The notes under the pieces were generated by a model. It saw only the letters and a program-made list of their open reading frames with translations, was not told where the DNA came from and searched no databases. Of a DNA stretch of 64,000 nt, positions 59,020 to 64,000 are shown piece by piece (position 1 is the stretch's first letter; every line of letters starts with the position of its first letter). The translations under genes were made by a program, and so were the position numbers. The stretch comes from Clostridiales bacterium (lineage in GTDB: Bacteria > Bacillota > Clostridia > Christensenellales > Aristaeellaceae). The stretch is from NCBI GenBank assembly GCA_004555155.1, contig SFJH01000002.1, forward strand, positions 69,621-133,620, written 5' to 3'.

Positions 59020-59049
59020 CCGGACAGACATTTGTCTGTCCGGTTTTTT
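59020..59049 (+). terminator. Intrinsic terminator after the cupin gene
   Basis: A perfect 10-bp stem (59020-59029 with 59034-59043), loop ATTT, is followed directly by TTTTTT. It is a textbook terminator 18 bp after the stop. Confidence 0.93.
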
Positions 59050-59098
59050 CGTCTCATGGATTTCACGCTGCGCAGGATATTTTCCTTCCTCGGGAATA

Positions 59099-59104
59099 TA
59101 TAAT
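59099..59104 (+). promoter_or_regulatory. -10 box that decides the parB start
   Basis: TATAAT (59099-59104) overlaps the first in-frame ATG (59103) of the ParB gene. If it is the real -10 box, that ATG is not transcribed and the TTG at 59136 is the start. The -35 region is weak. Confidence 0.5.
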
Positions 59105-59135
59105 GATTGATCTGTCTTTGAGGAGGCATGCTCTG

Positions 59136-59942
59136 TTGAAGACCACCGCAGCATCGCGCCCGCAGGAGCGCGCCGTCTCTCACATCCTCATCAGCCGCAT
59201 CAGCGCGAGTCCCTTCCAGCCCCGGCGCACGTTTTCGGAGGTCTCCATCGCCGAGCTGGCGGAATCCATCCGTCAGCACGGACTGCTGACGCCCCTGCTG
59301 GTGCGCCGCATCGACGCCAATCAGTATGAGCTGATTGCCGGCGAGCGCCGACTGCGCGCGCTGACGCTGCTGGGACGAACCAGCGCGGAAGCCATTGTGC
59401 TCAGCGCCTACGACAGCGACTGCGCGCTGCTGGCCCTGGTGGAAAACCTGCAGCGCGAGGATCTGCATTATCTGGATGAAGCGGAGGCTTACCGAAGCAT
59501 ACTCGACCGCAGCGCCGTCACCCAGGAGCATCTGGCGAAGGCGCTCTGTCTGAGTCCGTCCGCACTGGCCAACCGGCTTCGCCTGCTGAAGCTCCCCGAC
59601 GCCGTGCGGGAGGCGCTGCGCGCATCGGGCCTCAGCGAGCGCCATGCCCGCGCGCTTCTGCGCCTGAGCGATGCGGATCAGCAGCTGGAGCTCGTCAGGG
59701 ATTGCGCCGCGCGGCATCTCAGCGTCAAGCAGCTGGAATCGCGCATCGACCGGCTTCGGCAGGCCGCGCCCCGCCCGCAGGTCAGCCGCGTGATCCGCGA
59801 CAACCGCATCATCATCAACGCCGTGCTCGACACCGTCAAAGAGCTCAATCGCATCGGCGTCCGCGCAGAGAGCCGCGTGGAAGAGCGCTCCGACAGCGTG
59901 GAGGTCATCGTCCGGATCCCGATCGCCGCGCCGGAAACCTGA
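59136..59942 (+). CDS. ParB/Noc family DNA-binding protein without a ParA partner
   Basis: A 268-residue ParB-type protein. The N-terminal CTPase region has FQPRRTFSEVSIAELAESIRQHG (key PFQPRRTF), the box IAGERRLRAL near residue 70 and VENLQREDLHYLDEAEAY near 105; a helix-turn-helix follows with QEHLAKALCLSPSALANRLRLL. It ends in a short C-terminal dimerisation-like region. TTG 59136 lies nine bases after GAGGAGG. No parA/soj is next to it and no parS-like 16-bp palindrome was seen nearby. Confidence 0.85.
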   Translation: MKTTAASRPQERAVSHILISRISASPFQPRRTFSEVSIAELAESIRQHGLLTPLLVRRIDANQYELIAGERRLRALTLLGRTSAEAIVLSAYDSDCALLALVENLQREDLHYLDEAEAYRSILDRSAVTQEHLAKALCLSPSALANRLRLLKLPDAVREALRASGLSERHARALLRLSDADQQLELVRDCAARHLSVKQLESRIDRLRQAAPRPQVSRVIRDNRIIINAVLDTVKELNRIGVRAESRVEERSDSVEVIVRIPIAAPET

Positions 59943-60027
59943 TCCCCGAACCCGGAGCCTCCGCTTTGGCTCCCCAGCCGGGCACAAATCATCCGCCTCC
60001 GCCGATCCCGCTCGCCATCAACGGACG

Positions 60028-60058
60028 AAGGGCGCCTTGCATAACGCAAAGCGCCCTT
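60028..60058. terminator. Bidirectional terminator between parB and crh
   Basis: AAGGGCGC (60028-60035) pairs with GCGCCCTT (60051-60058), with an inner TTGC/GCAA extension. The plus strand ends the stem in TTTCC. It separates two convergent genes. Confidence 0.7.
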
Positions 60059-60068
60059 TCCTATGTAC

Positions 60069-60326
60069 CTAAATACGGCCTTCCAGAACCTTCCGGATTT
60101 CTTCCGCGGCTTCCGTCTCGTCCTCGCCTTCTGCGATGACGGTCACCTTTACGCCGCGATAAAGTCCCAACGCAAGAATACAGATCAGCGAGTCCAGCCG
60201 AAGCCGCTTATCGCCGCATTCCAATGATACATCCGACTTGAAATGCGCGGTATGATCCGCCAGCTTCGCGGCGAATTCCGGCGTCAGACTGTCCACTGCC
60301 GCGAATATCGTTTCCAACTTGACCAT
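60069..60326 (-). CDS. crh: HPr-like protein lacking the phospho-histidine (Crh-like)
   Basis: An 85-residue HPr-fold protein. Where HPr has GLHARPA with phosphorylated His15, this one reads SLTPEFA, so it cannot carry the PTS phosphate. The Ser46 region is kept as LDSLICILALG, and the C-terminal part VTVIAEGEDETEAAEEI matches HPr. This combination, serine kept and histidine lost, is that of Crh, the catabolite-repression cofactor of Bacillus. The position just after whiA also matches Bacillus (yvcL-crh). AAGGAG precedes the ATG. Confidence 0.85.
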   Translation of the reverse strand: MVKLETIFAAVDSLTPEFAAKLADHTAHFKSDVSLECGDKRLRLDSLICILALGLYRGVKVTVIAEGEDETEAAEEIRKVLEGRI

Positions 60327-60338
60327 CTTTGAGCTCCT

Positions 60339-61301
60339 TTATTTTTCTAGTCCCGTTTCCTCACCGGCGCGAAGCTTGCGCGCCAGCTCGGAGAGCTTGC
60401 GCAGCCGGCCGTTCACACCGGATTTGCCAATCGGCGGATTCAAAAGCTCGCCCAGTCCGCTCAGTGACGTCTCAGGGTTATCGACGCGCACTTCCGCGAT
60501 CTCGCGCAGCGACCGGGGCAATTTGTCCAGCCCGATCTCCTCGTCCAGATATTGGATATCCAGAATCTGCGCCTCGGCGGCGTTCATCGTTCGGTTGATA
60601 TTGAAGGCGTCGCAATTCATCTGACGGTTGACCTGATTGCTGACGTCCTTCTTGATGCGCACGTTCTCCAGCTGCAGCACGGAGGCGCTTGCTCCCAGCA
60701 GCGTGAGCATATCGGCGATTTCCTCCGCGCGCTTTAAGTATACCACATATTTCGCCTTTCTGCACGTCATTTTTGCAGGAATTTCAAAATAATTCATTAT
60801 TTTGATAACGAATTGTGCAAACTCCTCCGTCGGCGCTGCAATCTCCAGGTGGTATTCCTTTTCCGGATTGCTCACCGCGCCGCACATCAGAAAAGCGCCC
60901 TTGATGAAGCTCTTTTTGCAGCAGGCATAGCGGACGAGCTCCGCATCGGGCATCTGACGGACGCCGAACAGCGCGCTCTCATCCAGCAGCTCCAGTTCAT
61001 CCAGCAGACGCAGCGAATCCTCCTCCGGAATGATCAGCTGATATCGCGTCTGACCGTTCAGCGATTCAGTGAACAGCGTGCGGATCTGCGCCGTAACGCC
61101 CCAGAACTGCTTCAGCAGTCCGAAGTAGCGGCGCGCCACCGCGCCGTCCGCAGCCGTCAGCGACAGCGCATAGCGCCCGATGCCCCGAAAGGAGATGCCT
61201 CCCGACGACAGCAGCGCAGCCGCCAGCTCACTCCGGGCGCAGCAGATGTGCGCGCAGAGATCGCGCGCAAGCTCCCCTCTCGCATCCGATGCAAAAGACA
61301 T
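60339..61301 (-). CDS. whiA: DNA-binding protein WhiA
   Basis: WhiA is a homing-endonuclease-like DNA-binding protein that regulates sporulation in actinobacteria and cell division in Firmicutes. The 320-residue protein has the conserved CCARSELAAALLSSGG near residue 20, CCKKSFIKGAFLMCGAVSNPEKEYHLEI near 125 (key KGAFLMCGAVSNPEK), and the C-terminal helix-turn-helix with LGELLNPPIGKSGVNGRLRKL (key PIGKSGVNGRLRK). It starts three bases after the murB stop. Confidence 0.94.
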   Translation of the reverse strand: MSFASDARGELARDLCAHICCARSELAAALLSSGGISFRGIGRYALSLTAADGAVARRYFGLLKQFWGVTAQIRTLFTESLNGQTRYQLIIPEEDSLRLLDELELLDESALFGVRQMPDAELVRYACCKKSFIKGAFLMCGAVSNPEKEYHLEIAAPTEEFAQFVIKIMNYFEIPAKMTCRKAKYVVYLKRAEEIADMLTLLGASASVLQLENVRIKKDVSNQVNRQMNCDAFNINRTMNAAEAQILDIQYLDEEIGLDKLPRSLREIAEVRVDNPETSLSGLGELLNPPIGKSGVNGRLRKLSELARKLRAGEETGLEK

Positions 61302-61304
61302 AAC

Positions 61305-62207
61305 TCATTCTCCTGTAATGCGAACCTCAGGCTCCAGCCGCACGCCGAACCGGCTGAACACCTCTTCCTGTACCTGTTCAATCAGCGCCAGCACATCCGC
61401 GGCTGTCGCCCCGCCGGTATTGACGATAAATCCCGCATGCTTGGAGCTCACCTGCGCGCCGCCCACCGAGCGCCCCTTCAGGCCCGCCTGTTCGATGAGA
61501 CTTCCGGCAAAATGTCCCTCCGGCCGCTTGAACGTACTGCCCGCACTCGGATAATTCAGCGGCTGCTTGTCGCGCCGACGCGCGTTCAGCTCCTTCATCC
61601 GCGCGAAAATCGCTTCTCCATCATCCGGATGAAGCCGGAAACGCGCCGACAGCACGATGCCGCCCTCCCGCAGCGGAAGCGTGGTGCGATAGCCCATCTG
61701 CATCTCCGCGCAGGACAATGTGCGCACCTCGCCGTTCAGATAGACGCGTGCCTCCTCCAGCACATCGGAGAGCTGACCGCCGTAAGCGCCGGCGTTCATC
61801 GCGCATCCGCCGCCCAGTGAGCCCGGAATCCCCGAAGCGAACTCCAGTCCGGACAGCGACGCCGCCTGAGCCGCTGCAGCGACCCTGGCCAGCGAAGCGC
61901 CCGCCTGCGCCGACAGCCGTTCTCCCTCCAGATCGATCCGCGAAAAGCGCTCGCCCAGCACGATCACCACCCCGCGGATGCCACCGTCCCGGACGATCAT
62001 GTTGGAGCCGTTCCCCATCACCATCGCCGGAATCCCGCGCTCCTTCGCCGCACGCAGCGCCATACACAGCTGCTCCTCGCTCGCGGGAAAGAACATCAAA
62101 TCGGCGGGGCCGCCGATGCGAAAGGTGGTATGAGCGCTCATCGGCTCGTTCTGAAGCAGCTGATCAGGCTCTGAAGCGGCCAAAAGCGTTTCATATAGCA
62201 GCCTCAT
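61305..62207 (-). CDS. murB: UDP-N-acetylenolpyruvoylglucosamine reductase MurB
   Basis: MurB reduces the MurA product to UDP-MurNAc using NADPH and FAD. The 300-residue type IIa-like protein has TTFRIGGPADLMFFP, the FAD motif MGNGSNMIV near 66, NAGAYGGQLSDVL near 137, the catalytic Ser in YPSAGSTFKRPEG near 222 and KHAGFIVN near 259. GGAGG precedes the ATG. murB-whiA-crh are tightly packed; in Bacillus whiA and crh are neighbours. Confidence 0.95.
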   Translation of the reverse strand: MRLLYETLLAASEPDQLLQNEPMSAHTTFRIGGPADLMFFPASEEQLCMALRAAKERGIPAMVMGNGSNMIVRDGGIRGVVIVLGERFSRIDLEGERLSAQAGASLARVAAAAQAASLSGLEFASGIPGSLGGGCAMNAGAYGGQLSDVLEEARVYLNGEVRTLSCAEMQMGYRTTLPLREGGIVLSARFRLHPDDGEAIFARMKELNARRRDKQPLNYPSAGSTFKRPEGHFAGSLIEQAGLKGRSVGGAQVSSKHAGFIVNTGGATAADVLALIEQVQEEVFSRFGVRLEPEVRITGE

Positions 62208-62227
62208 GAAGATCCTCCTCGGACAAA

Positions 62228-63640
62228 TCAGAAATTGAAGTAGATGAAGGGGTTGTAGTCAACCACCGTCACATAGCTCAGCGCGATCAGCGTCAGGCAC
62301 GCCAGACAGACCGCGCCCATCGTGCGCAGCGCCGTTTCGGGAATATGCACCTTTTCCATCAGCCAATCTGCCACCGGCAATCCGCAGACCACCGACGCAA
62401 TCAGGAACGCGCCGTACTCCCGCAGATACATTCCCGCCGTTCCATCCCACAGCGCCGCGCCGTTCAGGCCGAACATCGACCCGTAAAACGTCCATGCCAC
62501 GCCCAGGTTATCCGAGCGGATCATGACCGTAACGATTACCACGAAGACCATCGCGTAGATATTGCCCAATACGCGATGCCTTTCCATCCACTTACCCAGG
62601 CCCGTCATGCGCTCGACCGCCTGAATGACGAAGAAGCTCACGCCCCACAGCACATACGTCCACGCCGCGCCATGCCAGAATCCCGTGCAGAACCAGAGCA
62701 CGAACATGTTGAACAGCAGCCGCCAGGTGGACTTCACCCTGCTGCCGCCCATCGGGAAATACAGGTAGTCGCGGAACCAGGTGCCCATGGAAATATGCCA
62801 GCGCCGCCAGAATTCCGACACCGACTTGGAGATCCACGGGAAATTGAAGTTCTCCAGAAAGTGGAAGCCGAACATCCTGCCGAGTCCAATGGCCATATCG
62901 GAATAGCCTGAGAAGTCATAGTACACCTGCATCAGATAGGCGCAGGCCGCAATCCAGGCGCTGACCACGGACAGCTGCGCCGATTCCAGCTTGAACGCAG
63001 CATCCACGAGCAGACCCAGCTGGTTCGCCAGAATCAGTTTCTTGCACAGGCCGACCATAAACCGCTGGCAGCCCAGCGTGAAGTCCGGCAGCGTTTCGCG
63101 GCGATCCGTAATCTCATTTGCCACGGTGCGATAGCGCACGATGGGACCCGCGATCAGCTGCGGGAAGAACGAGATATAGAGGCAGACATTGATCAGATTC
63201 TTCTGAACGCGTCCATCGCCGCGATAGACGTCGATGACGTAGCTCATCGCCTGAAATGTAAAGAACGAAATGCCAATGGGCAGCGCAATCTGAGGAATGG
63301 GGAAATCCAGTCTGAACCATGATTTGACGTTTGTCAGCAGGAATGTCAGGTATTTGAAAACGCCCAGCAGCGTCAGATTGAATACCACAGAAAGCGCAAC
63401 AACGCCCTTTGCCCGCGCCTTACGCTCCCGAACGCGGTCCACCCAAAGGCCAAACAGCCAGTTGACCACGATCGAACCCATCATCACCAGCACGAATTTC
63501 GGTTCGCCCCAGGCATAGAACAGCAGACTGACCAGCGTCAGAAACAGATTGCTCAGCTTTCTGCTGCGCTTGAGCAGATAATAACCCGCCAGCACTGCGG
63601 GCAAAAAGTAAAACAGAAAGATCTTGCTGGAAAAAACCAT
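62228..63640 (-). CDS. MBOAT family O-acyltransferase (AlgI/DltB-like)
   Basis: A 470-residue membrane enzyme with about ten helices that transfers acyl groups to polysaccharide or teichoic acid. It shows IGISFFTFQAMSYVIDVYRG near residue 122, FPQLIAGPIVRY, the region NFNFPWISKSVSEFWRRWHISMGTWFRDYLYFPMGG (key SEFWRRWHISMGTW) and the catalytic His in FWHGAAWTYVLWG near 326. GAGGAG precedes the ATG. The usual SGNH/DltD-like partner is not downstream; murB follows after 20 bp. Confidence 0.93.
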   Translation of the reverse strand: MVFSSKIFLFYFLPAVLAGYYLLKRSRKLSNLFLTLVSLLFYAWGEPKFVLVMMGSIVVNWLFGLWVDRVRERKARAKGVVALSVVFNLTLLGVFKYLTFLLTNVKSWFRLDFPIPQIALPIGISFFTFQAMSYVIDVYRGDGRVQKNLINVCLYISFFPQLIAGPIVRYRTVANEITDRRETLPDFTLGCQRFMVGLCKKLILANQLGLLVDAAFKLESAQLSVVSAWIAACAYLMQVYYDFSGYSDMAIGLGRMFGFHFLENFNFPWISKSVSEFWRRWHISMGTWFRDYLYFPMGGSRVKSTWRLLFNMFVLWFCTGFWHGAAWTYVLWGVSFFVIQAVERMTGLGKWMERHRVLGNIYAMVFVVIVTVMIRSDNLGVAWTFYGSMFGLNGAALWDGTAGMYLREYGAFLIASVVCGLPVADWLMEKVHIPETALRTMGAVCLACLTLIALSYVTVVDYNPFIYFNF

Positions 63641-63685
63641 TCGTATACTCTCCTCATAGAATCATGCGCCTACTTCAACTCATTT

Positions 63686-63714
63686 ATTATAGCGCATTCC
63701 GCCGTTTTTGTCCA
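63686..63714 (-). promoter_or_regulatory. SigA-type promoter of MBOAT-murB-whiA-crh
   Basis: TGGACA (63709-63714) and TATAAT (63686-63691) on the minus strand are 17 bp apart, about 45 bp before the MBOAT start. The rest of the 343-bp gene-free stretch 63641-63983 holds only the terminator below. Confidence 0.75.
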
Positions 63715-63905
63715 TACACAGGCCGTTAATTGCCATCCTTTCGCCTGACGCACGCCCCCCCTCTTTATATGTATGCGCGTTCCCCGCCGAATAGGCATTC
63801 ATCCGGCAGTCTTTCTCCATCCCGCCGCCTGACTGCGGTCAACGCCCTGGAGCGCTGCCGTGCGGCAGTCTCATCCGCCGTGCAGCACGGCTGATCGCGC
63901 AAAGC

Positions 63906-63944
63906 AAAGAACCCTGCACCGTCCGAAGACAGTGCAGGGTCTTT
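63906..63944 (-). terminator. Terminator of the gene entering from the right edge
   Basis: ACCCTGCAC and GTGCAGGGT pair perfectly and are extended by AAAGA/TCTTT with one bulge. The minus strand continues TTCTTTGCTTT. It lies about 40 bp after the stop codon at 63984. Confidence 0.75.
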
Positions 63945-63983
63945 GGGATTCAGCGCAGCCGCCAGCGGCAGCGCATTCCTCGA

Positions 63984-64000
63984 TTAGCCCAGAACCTTGG
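63984..64000 (-). CDS. Last codons of an unknown gene at the window edge
   Basis: The minus strand reads AAG GTT CTG GGC TAA (K V L G stop) into the window from the right, followed by a terminator 40 bp on. The reading frame is inferred only from this position, so the product is unknown. Confidence 0.3.

Noticed and set aside
59103..59135. ATG 59103 as the parB start
   Set aside because: It overlaps a TATAAT box and has no ribosome-binding site, whereas TTG 59136 follows GAGGAGG at normal spacing.
63641..63983. A tRNA or small gene in the right-hand gap
   Set aside because: No cloverleaf, T-loop GTTCRANNC at suitable spacing or open frame with a ribosome-binding site was found; only a promoter and a terminator are visible.

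Overview
The window is one 64 kb stretch of a GC-rich (roughly 60% by eye), gene-dense chromosome from a Gram-positive-type anaerobe, most likely an uncultured member of the Clostridia. The reasons are the gene content and order (rimP-nusA-ylxR-ylxQ-infB-rbfA-nrnA-truB-ribF, rpsO-pnp-M16 peptidase, crh-whiA, RecD2, type III pantothenate kinase beside an ECF transporter, YwlG, XpaC, ComF), the strong GGAGG ribosome-binding sites, SigA-type promoters of the TTGACA-17-TATAAT kind, lipobox lipoproteins, and a corrinoid methyl-transfer operon with its reductive activator. GTG and TTG starts are common. I see no prophage, insertion sequence, CRISPR array, rRNA or tRNA gene. The lineage is an inference; no marker here names a genus.

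Layout. 1-4806 (minus): the start of an unknown gene, recF, typA and prfC. 5054-6156 (plus): three small genes, including a GyrI-like and a MazG-like protein. 6282-22074 (minus): comB, an M16 peptidase, pnp and rpsO; then the long translation/transcription operon from rimP down to a truncated ribF and two Nudix genes; then murA and an FmdB zinc ribbon. 22294-27609 (plus): an alpha/beta-hydrolase, an MscS channel, a SpoU methylase, YwlG, a heparinase-like protein and pyroglutamyl peptidase. 27651-31576 (minus): a GNAT acetyltransferase, an XpaC-like membrane protein and a nuclease-DinG helicase fusion. 31694-32707 (plus): manA. 32734-33072 (minus): a structured non-coding RNA gene with its own near-perfect promoter. 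33225-36088 (minus): two regulators. 36198-40720 (plus): the corrinoid operon. 40826-46446 (minus): a MoxR-DUF58-DUF4129 module, an EutH-type permease and an M24 peptidase. 46627-52497 (plus): Pth2, a sugar-type ABC importer and a secreted OB-fold-like protein. 52565-58387 (minus): an RNA methylase, a decayed VOC gene, ComF, RecD2, Ogt, CoaX and a PanT-like transporter. 58660-59942 (plus): a cupin and an orphan ParB. 60069-63640 (minus): Crh-like HPr, WhiA, MurB and an MBOAT acyltransferase.

How the genes work together. Most of the window is housekeeping: ribosome assembly and translation (rimP, infB, rbfA, truB, ylxQ, rpsO, typA, prfC), RNA turnover (pnp, nrnA), peptidoglycan precursors (murA, murB), cofactors (ribF, coaX, panT) and recombination (recF, recD2). 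The accessory interest lies in 32.7-40.8 kb. There a promoter-driven structured RNA and two regulators sit beside a five-gene corrinoid methyl-transfer operon. That operon has a cobalamin-binding protein, one UroD-fold methyltransferase, a Cys-rich DUF2284 protein, an iron-sulfur reductive activator and a metallo-beta-lactamase-fold hydrolase, and it is probably controlled by the divergent PocR/AraC activator. Its methyl donor is unknown.
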